Below, piece by piece: positions 33,680-42,615 of a stretch of 58,622 nt of DNA. Positions within the stretch are counted from its first letter, which is position 1. Each line of letters begins with the position of its first letter. The translations under genes were made by a program, and so were the position numbers. Source of the stretch: an uncultured Flavobacteriaceae bacterium (GTDB taxonomy: Bacteria; Bacteroidota; Bacteroidia; Flavobacteriales; Flavobacteriaceae); contig CANMSA010000007.1 in NCBI GenBank assembly GCA_947500385.1, positions 180,929 to 239,550 on the forward strand. The letters run 5' to 3'. Under the pieces are notes generated by a model, which searched no databases, was not told the origin of the DNA, and worked only from the letters and a program-made list of their open reading frames with translations.

Positions 33680-34048
33680 TTAGGATGGTCCGTCAGGTTT
33701 AGCCAATAAATAATGGGGTATCACTTGCGCTTCCAAGCGGGGAAAAAGGTCAAAAAAGAGCAAACCATCTTCGCGCCTCAAGGTGACTTTTGTTATACCA
33801 TCCAAGCCAATTTCACTTCGTTCGATGATCAATCGGCTGCCAAATACATGAATTGAATTCTGCAATCCATCCCATTGATCCAAACCACTTTCTATGGGAA
33901 AGGCCATTTTCGTAGCCAACTTTATTAGGTTGTTACTTGCAGTGATCGAGCGTTCTGTTTTTTGATAGGGTTCTATGACCAGTACCTGTTGTCCGGCACA
34001 ATAGAAAGAACTTAATACGCTCATAATAAGCAGATAAGCCATTTTCAT
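33680..34048 (-). CDS. Exported protein of unknown function
   Basis: 122 residues with a signal peptide (AYLLIMSVLSSFYCAGQ). The mature part has no motif I know: it has a basic-serine helix (TERSITASNNLIKLATKM) and then beta-like stretches. It is divergent from the TetR gene, separated by 143 bp that contain the TetR operator, so it could be under the same control. Function unknown. Confidence 0.6.
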   Translation of the reverse strand: MKMAYLLIMSVLSSFYCAGQQVLVIEPYQKTERSITASNNLIKLATKMAFPIESGLDQWDGLQNSIHVFGSRLIIERSEIGLDGITKVTLRREDGLLFFDLFPRLEAQVIPHYLLAKPDGPS

Positions 34049-34130
34049 AATCCTACTTTTTAATATTCGATAATCAAATATAGTTACACACTCAGTAAGA
34101 ATAGTAAAACTTTGGTTAAATATAAGTTAA

Positions 34131-34149
34131 ACTATCAAGTAATGATAGT
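34131..34149 (+). promoter_or_regulatory. Candidate TetR operator
   Basis: ACTATCAAGTAATGATAGT is a perfect 7-5-7 inverted repeat (ACTATCA / TGATAGT). It lies 8 bp upstream of the -7 box at 34158-34165, inside the promoter of the tetR-like gene, the position expected for an autorepressor of this transporter operon. Confidence 0.6.
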
Positions 34150-34157
34150 AATACTAT

Positions 34158-34165
34158 TATATTTG
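34158..34165 (+). promoter_or_regulatory. Promoter -7 box of the TetR/type I export operon
   Basis: TATATTTG, a perfect match to TAnnTTTG, followed by GCG and 27 bp before the start codon. The adjacent inverted repeat suggests repression by the encoded TetR protein. Confidence 0.6.
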
Positions 34166-34191
34166 CGTTCATTATTTCTAAATCCTTTTGT

Positions 34192-34866
34192 ATGGAGCGC
34201 TTGTTAAAATCGATTAAGATAGCTATTAACGAAAAAATCTACGTGAAAGACCCCGAGTCGTCGACCCTTGGAAAGAGAATTGTAGAAGAAAGTATTTTGA
34301 TGATCAACGAAATGGGATTCGAAAGTTTCACCTTTAAAAAATTGGGTGCGGAAATAGGAAGTAATGAGAGTTCTATTTATCGCTATTTTGAGAACAAGCA
34401 TAAGTTATTGGTATATCTTACTTCATGGTATTGGGGTTGGTTGGAATATCAGCTGGTCTTTGCTACGAATAGTATTGCAGACCCCTCTGACAGGTTGGAA
34501 AAGGCGATCGAAATTGTAACAAGGACTACCGCAAAGGATTCGGCTTTTTCCCATATCAACGAAGTGCTATTGAACAAGATTGTGATCAACGAAAATTCCA
34601 AGTCTTTTTTGACCAAAGAGGTCGATAGCGAAAATAAAGAAGGATACTTTGTCTTGTATAAAAGAATGGTCAGCAGAATTGGTCAGATGATCAAGGATGT
34701 AAGACCCGATTACCCCTTTGCTGTCAGCTTGGCAAGTACTATTTTGGAAGGTTCGCTGCATCAACACTTTTTAAAAGACCATTTTGGCACCTTGACCGAT
34801 TGCCGTAAAAATGAAGATGCTACCAGTTATTTTCTGCATTTGGTAACCACTACCCTAAACGCCTAA
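34192..34866 (+). CDS. TetR-family transcriptional regulator
   Basis: 224 residues. The HTH is in GFESFTFKKLGAEIGSNESSIYRYFENKHKLL (the end SSIYRYFENKHKLL is typical of TetR), preceded by RIVEESILMINEMG. The C-terminal part is a helical ligand-binding domain. It is the first gene of an export operon, 5 bp before the ABC gene, and an inverted repeat overlaps its own promoter. I infer that it represses the operon until a substrate of the pump appears. Confidence 0.9.
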   Translation: MERLLKSIKIAINEKIYVKDPESSTLGKRIVEESILMINEMGFESFTFKKLGAEIGSNESSIYRYFENKHKLLVYLTSWYWGWLEYQLVFATNSIADPSDRLEKAIEIVTRTTAKDSAFSHINEVLLNKIVINENSKSFLTKEVDSENKEGYFVLYKRMVSRIGQMIKDVRPDYPFAVSLASTILEGSLHQHFLKDHFGTLTDCRKNEDATSYFLHLVTTTLNA

Positions 34867-34871
34867 AAATT

Positions 34872-36539
34872 ATGCCCAAAAATATCTTAACCGCTTGGCA
34901 ACGTTTGCTAGGCCTGCTTCGCTTGGATAAGCGAGATATTCTTCAAGTCTTTTACTACGCTATTTTTGCCGGGATTGTCAACCTTTCGTTGCCATTGGGC
35001 ATACAAGCGATCATCAATTTGATTCAAGGCGCCCAACTAAGCACTTCTTGGGTCGTGTTGGTCGTGTTGGTAACCTTGGGAGTGGCTTTCGCCGGGGTAC
35101 TTCAGCTGATGCAGATACGGATCATTGAAAATGTACAGCAAAAAATATTTACCCGTTCCTCCTTTGAATTCGCCTATCGATTTCCTAAAATTCGAATGAG
35201 TGAGCTTCGCAATTATTATCCCCCCGAACTGGCGAATCGCTTTTTTGATACTTTGAACGTGCAAAAAGGGCTTTCAAAGATTATGATCGATTTTCCGGCC
35301 GCCCTGTTACAAATTATTTTCGGATTGCTGCTGTTGTCTTTCTATCATCCCTTTTTTATCATTTATGGTTTATTGCTTTTGCTGCTGATCTATGTGGTCT
35401 TCAAATACACTGCCCAAAAAGGGTTGGATACCAGTCTTTCGGAATCACAAAGTAAATACAAGGTGGCCCACTGGTTGCAGGAAGTGGCCCGCTCTATCAT
35501 TAGTTTTAAGCTTTCCGGGAAAACGTCCCATGCCCTGGATAAAAACGATCTGTTGGTCAGTGAATACCTAGAAGCACGTGAAGGGCATTTTAGAATTTTG
35601 GTCCTTCAGTTTATACAGATGATCGGCTTTAAGGTCTTGGTGACGGCAGGGCTCCTCTTAATAGGCGGTCTGTTGGTTTTGAATCAGGAAATGAATATTG
35701 GTCAGTTTGTTGCGGCAGAAATCATTATTCTTTTGGTCATCAACTCGGTTGAAAAGCTTATTCTGGGCCTTGAGACATTTTACGATCTGCTTACCTCCTT
35801 GGAAAAATTGGGGCAGGTAGTCGATAAAAAATTGGAACTACAGGAAGGCGAACGGCCTTTTCATGAAAACGAGGGCTTTCATATTGAATTGAACGAAGTG
35901 TCGTATCATGTGCCAGACAGGGATAAAAAGATTATTGATAAAGTAAGTTTGAATATTACGCCCACTTGTACCATTCTTTTGACGGGAGACAGTGGTGCCG
36001 GGAAGTCTACCTTACTGAGGCTTATAGCCGGGATTCTAGAACCGGATCATGGGGGTATTTTCGTAAACAATGCCTCTTTGAAGGGGATGAACCTAAACTA
36101 TTACCGTGCGCATATTGGCCAATCCCTCCCAGAAGAATCACCCTTTGAAGGGACTATTGTTAACAATATCACTTTTGCAGATCCGACCATTCCCATGGAT
36201 CAGGTGTATTGGGCTTTGGAGGTAGTAGGGCTTACCGAATTTGTAAAAGAACAACCCCAAGGATTGCAAACGGTATTGTACCCGGAAGGAAAACAGATAC
36301 CCTATACGATTTCCAAAAAGATAGTATTGGCAAGGAGTATCGTTACCAAGCCAAAGTTACTGATTCTGAAAGATCCATTAGATCAATTCGAAGAGGAAGA
36401 GGCGAAGCGGTTGATTCACTTTTTGAGCGATAAATCGAACGGATGGGCATTACTGGTGGTAAGTAAGAATATGCGCTGGGCAGATAGCTGTTCCCGAGTG
36501 GTTACCATGAAAGAAGGTAAAATTATTAATGAAAAGTAA
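34872..36539 (+). CDS. ABC transporter (HlyB-type) with degenerate ATPase motifs
   Basis: 555 residues. The first 320 form a six-helix ABC exporter membrane domain; the NBD follows from about 337. Walker A is intact (TGDSGAGKST, about 370-379), and a Q-loop glutamine is present (HIGQSLPEE). The signature LSGGQ is replaced by IPYTISKK, the Walker B site reads LLILKDPLD (no aspartate followed by catalytic glutamate), and the H-loop histidine is a lysine in VVSKNM. The gene is full length with no frameshift, so this looks like a family feature rather than decay. It could bind but hydrolyse ATP poorly, or need a partner. It belongs to the tetR-ABC-hlyD-tolC operon. Confidence 0.88.
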   Translation: MPKNILTAWQRLLGLLRLDKRDILQVFYYAIFAGIVNLSLPLGIQAIINLIQGAQLSTSWVVLVVLVTLGVAFAGVLQLMQIRIIENVQQKIFTRSSFEFAYRFPKIRMSELRNYYPPELANRFFDTLNVQKGLSKIMIDFPAALLQIIFGLLLLSFYHPFFIIYGLLLLLLIYVVFKYTAQKGLDTSLSESQSKYKVAHWLQEVARSIISFKLSGKTSHALDKNDLLVSEYLEAREGHFRILVLQFIQMIGFKVLVTAGLLLIGGLLVLNQEMNIGQFVAAEIIILLVINSVEKLILGLETFYDLLTSLEKLGQVVDKKLELQEGERPFHENEGFHIELNEVSYHVPDRDKKIIDKVSLNITPTCTILLTGDSGAGKSTLLRLIAGILEPDHGGIFVNNASLKGMNLNYYRAHIGQSLPEESPFEGTIVNNITFADPTIPMDQVYWALEVVGLTEFVKEQPQGLQTVLYPEGKQIPYTISKKIVLARSIVTKPKLLILKDPLDQFEEEEAKRLIHFLSDKSNGWALLVVSKNMRWADSCSRVVTMKEGKIINEK

Positions 36540-36545
36540 GGACCG

Positions 36546-37901
36546 ATGCTGAATATTTCTCATAACAAATTGAACCAAAAGGTATCCTTGAGTAAATTTA
36601 AATCCGCTCAAAAGGTTTTCCATAGGCGACATTACAAGCACTTTAATCGTTTTCTGTTGGCTTTTGCCGGAGTAGCGTTTGTAGTCTTGTTTCTTCCATG
36701 GACACAGAATGTCTCCGGTAAAGGTTTCTTAACAACGCTCACGCCCGATCAAAGACCCCAGACCATTCAATCTCCCATTCCCGGTAGAATTGAAAAATGG
36801 TATGTAAAAGAAGGCGATTATGTGAAGAAGGGGGATACTATCTTATTCATTTCGGAAATCAAGAATGAATATTTTGACCCCAACCTTGTGGCTCGGACCG
36901 GGCAGCAGATCAAGGCAAAATCCTCGGCAGTAACTTCATATGAAGGAAAAGTAAAAGCCTTGGAAACCCAAATAGGTGCTTTAGGGAATGAACGAAGGCT
37001 TAAACTAGAGCAGGCCAAAAATAAATTGGTGCAGTCCAGATTAAAGGTCACCAGTGATAGTATTGATTTGGAAGCTGCCAAAACGAACATCAAAATTGCC
37101 CAAAGACAGTATGATCGTACTGCCCAATTACAGGAGGAGGGACTTAAGGCGGTGACCGATGTAGAAGAGAAGCGCCTAAAGCTTCAAGAAACCCAGGCGA
37201 AGTTAATATCACAGGAAAACAAATTGTTGACGGCCAAAAATGAAGTAATCAATGCCCAGGTTGAAATAGGGCGTGTGCAAGCGGCCTACGCCGATAAGAT
37301 TGCAAAGGCGCAAAGCGATCGGTATACCGCCCAATCGAACCAATTTGATTCTGAAGCGCAGGTAACCAAACTGGAAAACGAGTTTACCAACTATGAAATG
37401 AGGAATAGTCTGTATTACATCAAAGCACCTCAAAATGGGTATATCAACAAAGCGATCCAAGGGGGGCTTGGAGAAACGTTCAAGGAAGGGGATGCCTTGG
37501 TAGGGATCATGCCCTCAGACTATGATATGGCCGTTGAAATGTACGTTGAACCATTGGATCTTCCCTTGGTGCATAAGGGGGAGAAGGTCCGTATTCAGTT
37601 CGATGGCTGGCCGGCAATTGTTTTTAGTGGCTGGCCCAATGTATCGTATGGTACCTACGGGGGGGAGGTAGTAGCTGTTGAGACCTTTATAAGCGATAAT
37701 GGAAAGTATAGGGTGTTATTGGCGCCAGACAAAGAAGACCACCCTTGGCCCAAAGATATAAGGGTAGGGTCTGGTGCGAATACTATAGCACTTTTAGAAA
37801 ATGTTCCTATTTGGTATGAACTCTGGCGGCAGTTGAATGGTTTCCCGCCTAATTATTATCAACCCGAAGAGACGAAAATGGCAAAAGCCGGTAAGAAATG
37901 A
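36546..37901 (+). CDS. HlyD-family periplasmic adaptor
   Basis: 451 residues. One membrane helix (FLLAFAGVAFVVLFLP) near the N-terminus, then a lipoyl half-motif (SPIPGRIEKWYVKEGDYVKKGDTI, broken here to SPIPGRIEKW and EGDYVKKGDTI), a long coiled coil (residues about 115-290) and the second half-motif (KAPQNGYINKA), ending in a beta-barrel part. It bridges the inner-membrane ABC pump and outer-membrane TolC. It begins 6 bp after the ABC gene and overlaps tolC by 4 bp, so the three are translationally coupled. Confidence 0.93.
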   Translation: MLNISHNKLNQKVSLSKFKSAQKVFHRRHYKHFNRFLLAFAGVAFVVLFLPWTQNVSGKGFLTTLTPDQRPQTIQSPIPGRIEKWYVKEGDYVKKGDTILFISEIKNEYFDPNLVARTGQQIKAKSSAVTSYEGKVKALETQIGALGNERRLKLEQAKNKLVQSRLKVTSDSIDLEAAKTNIKIAQRQYDRTAQLQEEGLKAVTDVEEKRLKLQETQAKLISQENKLLTAKNEVINAQVEIGRVQAAYADKIAKAQSDRYTAQSNQFDSEAQVTKLENEFTNYEMRNSLYYIKAPQNGYINKAIQGGLGETFKEGDALVGIMPSDYDMAVEMYVEPLDLPLVHKGEKVRIQFDGWPAIVFSGWPNVSYGTYGGEVVAVETFISDNGKYRVLLAPDKEDHPWPKDIRVGSGANTIALLENVPIWYELWRQLNGFPPNYYQPEETKMAKAGKK

Positions 37902-39298
37902 AACATGCCTTCTACCTATTTGTTTTCTTTGGGCTGTTGACCGCTTATGGTCAGCAAGATCCAATGGTGCTCGATTTCAATGAGTATATGGGGTATGTAA
38001 AGAAATTTCATCCGGTGGCAAAACAGGCAGCTTTGACCATCGATATGGGGCAAGCCAGCCTGATGAAGGCCCGTGGCGGATTCGACCCTAAAATAGCTGC
38101 CGACTATGACCGTAAGGTATTCAAGAACACCGAATACTACGATCGCCTAAACGCTACCTTTAAAATTCCTACCTGGTTCGGAATTGAACTTAAAGGAACC
38201 TTCGAACAGAATGACGGGGATTTTCTTAATCCGGCAGATACGGTCCCTGCCGATGGGCTTTATAGTGCCGGGGTGTCAGTGCCTATCGGTCAGGGATTGT
38301 GGATCAATGATCGGATGGCTACCTTAAAACAAGCCAAGTTGTTTAGAGAGCAGACCCAGGCAGATCGGGATCTTTTGGTGAACCAGTTGTTATACGAGGC
38401 CGCTATTACGTATTTCGATTGGTTGCAGGCCTACCAAGACACCCAAGTATTTGGAGATTTTTTAGAGAATGCGAAAATGCGCCTGGCAGGAGTTAAGAAG
38501 AATGCCGAGGTAGGCGAGGTGGCGGCCATTGATACCGTTGAAGCAAAAATTGCCGTGGGCAATCGACAATTGAGCCTGGAACAGGCGAAAGTAAGACTGA
38601 CAAATAAAAGTCTGGCTCTCTCAAATTTTTTATGGTTGGGAAACAATATTCCGGTAGAAGTGCAAGACAATGTGGTACCCGGAGTGAGTGTTGATGATGA
38701 AATAGACGTCACCTTAGAGATATTGGGAAAGCCGTTGGATAGCTTTTCTATAGAAAAACACCCAAAACTTCGTTCTCTAGGATACAAGATAGATGGTTTA
38801 CGGGTCGAAAAGAGGCTAAAAGGCAACAAGCTCCTTCCTAAAATAGACTTGGAGTATAACTTCCTTACCGAAACACCCGAACTTATTAATTCCTTTCAAA
38901 CAGAGGAATACAAAGGGGGTATCAATTTTCAATTTCCGCTATTTCTAAGAAAAGAAAGAGGGGATCTAAAATTGGCAAAAATAAAGCTTCGTGATGCCGA
39001 ACTCGATTTGGACTATACCGAGGTGCAAATACGAAACAAGATACTGGCTATTTATAATGAATTGGAATCGTTTCAATCCCAAAACCAATTGATTTTCGAT
39101 ATCGTAAAAGACTATAATACCCTGTTGGCCGCAGAGGAGCGGAAGTTTAGTTTTGGTGAAAGCTCTTTGTTCTTGATCAATTCAAGGGAAACCAAATTAA
39201 TAGAAGCACGTTTAAAACAGAATGCCGTGCAGAACAAATATTTTAATACAAAAGCCAAATTGTTCAATAGCTTGGCCCTGAATCCTGAGAATTTGTAA
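37898..39298 (+). CDS. TolC-family outer-membrane efflux protein
   Basis: 466 residues with a signal peptide (YLFVFFGLLTAYGQ). The body has the two-repeat helical layout of OEP/TolC, with long helices such as LLVNQLLYEAAITYFDWLQAY and LKLAKIKLRDAELDLDYTEV separated by beta strands. Three copies make an outer-membrane and periplasmic channel. It completes the pump encoded by the two upstream genes. The cargo of this exporter is unknown; no obvious repeat-toxin or peptide gene is nearby. Confidence 0.92.
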   Translation: MKHAFYLFVFFGLLTAYGQQDPMVLDFNEYMGYVKKFHPVAKQAALTIDMGQASLMKARGGFDPKIAADYDRKVFKNTEYYDRLNATFKIPTWFGIELKGTFEQNDGDFLNPADTVPADGLYSAGVSVPIGQGLWINDRMATLKQAKLFREQTQADRDLLVNQLLYEAAITYFDWLQAYQDTQVFGDFLENAKMRLAGVKKNAEVGEVAAIDTVEAKIAVGNRQLSLEQAKVRLTNKSLALSNFLWLGNNIPVEVQDNVVPGVSVDDEIDVTLEILGKPLDSFSIEKHPKLRSLGYKIDGLRVEKRLKGNKLLPKIDLEYNFLTETPELINSFQTEEYKGGINFQFPLFLRKERGDLKLAKIKLRDAELDLDYTEVQIRNKILAIYNELESFQSQNQLIFDIVKDYNTLLAAEERKFSFGESSLFLINSRETKLIEARLKQNAVQNKYFNTKAKLFNSLALNPENL

Positions 39299-39377
39299 GT
39301 TTCCGTACCTTACGGCTACCAATAAGGCTCAAAAGGAATTGCTCATGTATACGAGACTTTCAACAGATTTGATTACC

Positions 39378-39983
39378 ATGAAAACAACCAAAGAACTCAT
39401 AGCGGCGGGTTTGGCCAAAGGACAAAGTTATTCAGAATACCGCACGCTTGTCGCGACTTTGGCATCGGAAGGGAAAACCACGGGGCCAGAGCAAAAAGAG
39501 GCTTTGATCAACTATACCCAATTGAATGATAGGCGTATGAAACGTTGGGACAAAACCTTTAAAATAGATGAAGAAACCATCCATTTAATCGAGAACTACC
39601 GCAAAAAAACTACCTGGTTGGTACTCACGGAAAGTTGGTGTGGAGATGCTTCGCCGTCGATGCCCGTTATGCACAAAATAGCAGCGTTGAACCCTAATAT
39701 TACCTTAAAGGTGGTTTTGAGAGATGAGCATCCCGATTTGATGAACCGGTTTTTGACCAATGGGGCGATGTCCATACCGAAGCTAATCGCCGTTAACGAT
39801 GAGAATCATGAGGTATTAGGTACTTGGGGCCCACGCTCCCAAGCTGCGACCTTATTAGTGAACGACTACAAAGAGAAGCATGGGAACTTGACTGCCGAAT
39901 TTAAGCAAGATCTACAGCTTTGGTATAACAAGGATAAAGGACGAAGTGTGCTAAAAGAATTAGCGGGCCTTCTGTTGGAATAA
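39378..39983 (+). CDS. Thioredoxin-family protein with a single active-site cysteine
   Basis: 201 residues. The thioredoxin-like part includes TESWCGDASPSMPVM, where the usual CxxC is CGDA, so only one cysteine is left, and the cis-proline loop is MSIPKLI. No signal peptide, so it is cytosolic. The ATG at 39378 was chosen, with an upstream ATG at 39339 also in frame. The 3' end overlaps the convergent TonB-like gene by 24 bp. The gap of 79 bp to tolC suggests a separate unit. A role in thiol chemistry or bacillithiol-type exchange is possible but unproven. Confidence 0.78.
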   Translation: MKTTKELIAAGLAKGQSYSEYRTLVATLASEGKTTGPEQKEALINYTQLNDRRMKRWDKTFKIDEETIHLIENYRKKTTWLVLTESWCGDASPSMPVMHKIAALNPNITLKVVLRDEHPDLMNRFLTNGAMSIPKLIAVNDENHEVLGTWGPRSQAATLLVNDYKEKHGNLTAEFKQDLQLWYNKDKGRSVLKELAGLLLE

Positions 39984-40694
39984 ATAGGTGATAGTTCCTT
40001 TTTGACTGGGTCTGGTAGAGGCACTGAATTTGGCCTTGAGCGCATAGGCAATGGCATTGTCTACCAAACAACCATTCGAAGTGGCTGAACTTTTGCCGTT
40101 AAAATCGGCTTCTATAACGTTTCCAAGTTCGTCGACTTTAATATTGATAACGACCTTCCCACCTTCGATACAAGTGTAAATAGGCGGGGGTAATTTGTAG
40201 TTGTTTCGTTCAACCAACGAATAGGATACAGAGGTGCGGCGTGCGGCCAAATTGTTCGTAAATTCTTCTTTTTGGGCTTCTTTTTCACCCAGTAGTTGTT
40301 TTTTCTCTTTTCGTTTTTTGGCAATCTCCTTCACCCTTTCAGCATATTCCGAATCTGCCATAAGGCTATTTGGATCGGTTTCGGCTTCGGTGGCGGCCTT
40401 TTCCTCCATTAGTTCCTCTAGGGTCTTCAGTGGTTCCGGATTTCCATAGCTGGGTTTGGCAGTTTCATTAAAGGCCATATGGCTCTTAATAGGGTCGGCT
40501 TCGGCCATTTCTTCCAATAAACGCTCTTTTTCTTCAAGCAGTTCTTCAATATCTTCTTCGGCCATTACCAGTTCCACCACATATTCGTCCACCTCTTTCT
40601 CTTGCCCCATGCTTATGTTGTACAACAACAAAACAATGATCGACAAGGAGAAGAGCGTAATCAAAAACGATAAATGTTTACGATTCAGACGCAT
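39960..40694 (-). CDS. TonB-like protein with coiled-coil linker
   Basis: 244 residues. One N-terminal membrane segment (LITLFSLSIIVLLLY), then a long highly charged linker (about residues 32-145) rich in glutamate, alanine and lysine, and a C-terminal domain with IEGGKVVINIKVDELGNVIEADFNG (broken at GKVVINIKVDELG and VIEADFNG), the TonB C-terminal pattern. It could serve as the energy transducer for a TonB-dependent receptor. It differs from standard TonB by an acidic rather than proline-rich linker. Its exact receptor is not known. Confidence 0.78.
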   Translation of the reverse strand: MRLNRKHLSFLITLFSLSIIVLLLYNISMGQEKEVDEYVVELVMAEEDIEELLEEKERLLEEMAEADPIKSHMAFNETAKPSYGNPEPLKTLEELMEEKAATEAETDPNSLMADSEYAERVKEIAKKRKEKKQLLGEKEAQKEEFTNNLAARRTSVSYSLVERNNYKLPPPIYTCIEGGKVVINIKVDELGNVIEADFNGKSSATSNGCLVDNAIAYALKAKFSASTRPSQKGTITYLFQQKAR

Positions 40695-40771
40695 AGTGCT
40701 ATAACCACGTTTTTATAAAAATATTTTAAATTTTCGTTGAACGGATAACTTCCCGGTCGATTTCACAAAAA

Positions 40772-41467
40772 TTATGCCTTTCCCAACATTTTTTCCTCGA
40801 AATCCAAAGGGTCAAGGGCATTATCTACGTTGTAATCACCTATTTTGGTTCTTCGCAATTGCGATAAATGCGCCCCACTGTTAAGGGCTTCCCCAAAATC
40901 ATGGGCAATAGATCGTATATAGGTGCCCTTACTACAAACAATTCTTACATACACATTGGGCAGTTCGATTTTAACGATTTCGAATTCAGAGACGGTTACC
41001 ACACGTGTTTTGATGGTAACTTCCTTGCCTTCCCGGGCATACTCGTATAGGCGTTTTCCATCTTTCTTGAGTGCAGAGAAAACAGGAGGGCGCTGGGTGA
41101 TCTCGCCCAAGAAGTTTTTAGCGGTTTCCACGATGAGGGAAGGTGTGATATGTTCGGTAGGGTATGTTTGGTCTATAGCGGTCTCCAAGTCGTATGAAGG
41201 TGTGGTCGCGCCAAGTGTTATGGTACCCGTATATTCCTTTATTTGACCTTGTAACCCACTGATCGTTTTGGTAAATTTTCCCGTACAGATCAATAGGAGT
41301 CCGGTTGCTAGCGGATCAAGGGTGCCGGCGTGGCCAATTTTTATTTTTTTGAGGTCAAACTTTTTGCGGATCACCCATTTGAGTTTATTCACAGCCTGAA
41401 AAGAGGACCAACCGAGGGGTTTGTCCACCAAAAGCAATTGGCCTTCCAAAAAATCTTCCTTCGTCAT
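40772..41467 (-). CDS. truB: tRNA pseudouridine(55) synthase
   Basis: 231 residues. The catalytic aspartate is in GHAGTLDPLATGLL, and the family's opening GQLLLVDKPLGWSSF and later RIVCSKGTYIRSIAHDFG are present. It makes pseudouridine 55 in the T-loop of tRNAs. Its start overlaps the end of uppP by 1 bp, so it belongs to the ftsX-DUF3098-uppP-truB unit. Confidence 0.96.
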   Translation of the reverse strand: MTKEDFLEGQLLLVDKPLGWSSFQAVNKLKWVIRKKFDLKKIKIGHAGTLDPLATGLLLICTGKFTKTISGLQGQIKEYTGTITLGATTPSYDLETAIDQTYPTEHITPSLIVETAKNFLGEITQRPPVFSALKKDGKRLYEYAREGKEVTIKTRVVTVSEFEIVKIELPNVYVRIVCSKGTYIRSIAHDFGEALNSGAHLSQLRRTKIGDYNVDNALDPLDFEEKMLGKA

Positions 41468-42252
41468 TAGATCACCGTTAAGGGGCGCACAAAGTAATGG
41501 ATCAACAATAAGGCAACCCCAACAATAACACGGTAGTAGCCAAAGAGTTTAAAACCATGTTTGCTTAGGTACCCGATAAAGGTCTTTATCGCTAGCAGTG
41601 CGACCAAAAAGCCGACTACGTTCCCAATAATCAATAAGTTTACCTGTTCCGAGGTAAGTGTAAACCCGGCACTGTAGTAGTCGTAACTTTTTTTAAGCGT
41701 CGCTCCCAGCATAGTGGGTACCGCCAAGAAAAACGAAAATTCGGCCGCTACCGTACGCGAGAGTTTCTGACTCATACCGCCCACGATACTTGCCCCACTT
41801 CGAGACACCCCCGGTATCATGGCAAGGCACTGGAAAAGGCCTATTTTAAAGGCAGTGGCATACGATATCTCAGTCTCTTCAGAATCGCCGAACCAATCAT
41901 CTACCTTTAAGAGAATAAGTCCACCGATGACCAAAGAAATCGCCACGGTAATCGGGTTTTCCAATAATGAATCGATTACATCGCTGAGCAATAAACCCAA
42001 TACTACGGCCGGGATGAAAGCGACCAATAGTTTAAAATAGAAATCTACGCTTTGAAAGAAACGTTTAAAATAGAGGACTACCACCGATAGGATGGTGCCC
42101 AATTGTATTACGATCGTAAACAGCTTGGTAAACTCTTCTTGCGCAATTCCAAAGAAAGAGGAGGCAATGATCATATGCCCGGTAGAGGATACCGGTAAAT
42201 ATTCCGTAATCCCTTCTATGATGGCCAAAATAATGGCTTGCAATATATCCAA
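41467..42252 (-). CDS. uppP: Undecaprenyl-diphosphate phosphatase
   Basis: 261 residues with about eight membrane helices. It has the two conserved motifs of the BacA/UppP family, [15 protein letters not shown] and [10 protein letters not shown]. It removes a phosphate from undecaprenyl diphosphate, recycling the lipid carrier used for peptidoglycan and other envelope polymers, in the inner membrane. It is 6 bp downstream of DUF3098. Confidence 0.97.
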   Translation of the reverse strand: MDILQAIILAIIEGITEYLPVSSTGHMIIASSFFGIAQEEFTKLFTIVIQLGTILSVVVLYFKRFFQSVDFYFKLLVAFIPAVVLGLLLSDVIDSLLENPITVAISLVIGGLILLKVDDWFGDSEETEISYATAFKIGLFQCLAMIPGVSRSGASIVGGMSQKLSRTVAAEFSFFLAVPTMLGATLKKSYDYYSAGFTLTSEQVNLLIIGNVVGFLVALLAIKTFIGYLSKHGFKLFGYYRVIVGVALLLIHYFVRPLTVI

Positions 42253-42258
42253 AATCGT

Positions 42259-42522
42259 TTACTTCTTGTGAGGATTCAACAATATGGCGTAGACTTCGAT
42301 TCCCAGACCGATCAGTACCAAAGTAGGTGCAAGCCGTATCCTTCTGAAATTGTAGATTTCCGGATTGAAAACATTCGGATCATCACTGCCTCCCCCACTC
42401 ATCAATATAAATCCAAGGGCGATGCACGCAAGCCCGATACCCATAAAAAGATAGTTTTTGCGCTGGAAGATGAACTCCTGTTGTGTTCGATGTTCCGGTC
42501 GATTGTTCTTATTTTTTGCCAT
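42259..42522 (-). CDS. DUF3098 family membrane protein
   Basis: 87 residues with two membrane segments (FMGIGLACIALGFILMSG and LAPTLVLIGLGIEVYAILL). The loop between contains DPNVFNPEIYNFRRIRLAP, typical of DUF3098, a family always seen beside ftsX and uppP in Bacteroidetes, to my knowledge. The function is unknown; the position suggests a link to cell division or envelope growth. Confidence 0.88.
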   Translation of the reverse strand: MAKNKNNRPEHRTQQEFIFQRKNYLFMGIGLACIALGFILMSGGGSDDPNVFNPEIYNFRRIRLAPTLVLIGLGIEVYAILLNPHKK

Positions 42523-42615
42523 GATGCAAATGTAGAAAAAGTTGTGGTTTAATAGGTATGTGTTAAAGGCGTTTTGCGATTTTGCCTAACGAACAGGTAT
42601 AAGTGGGTATATAAA

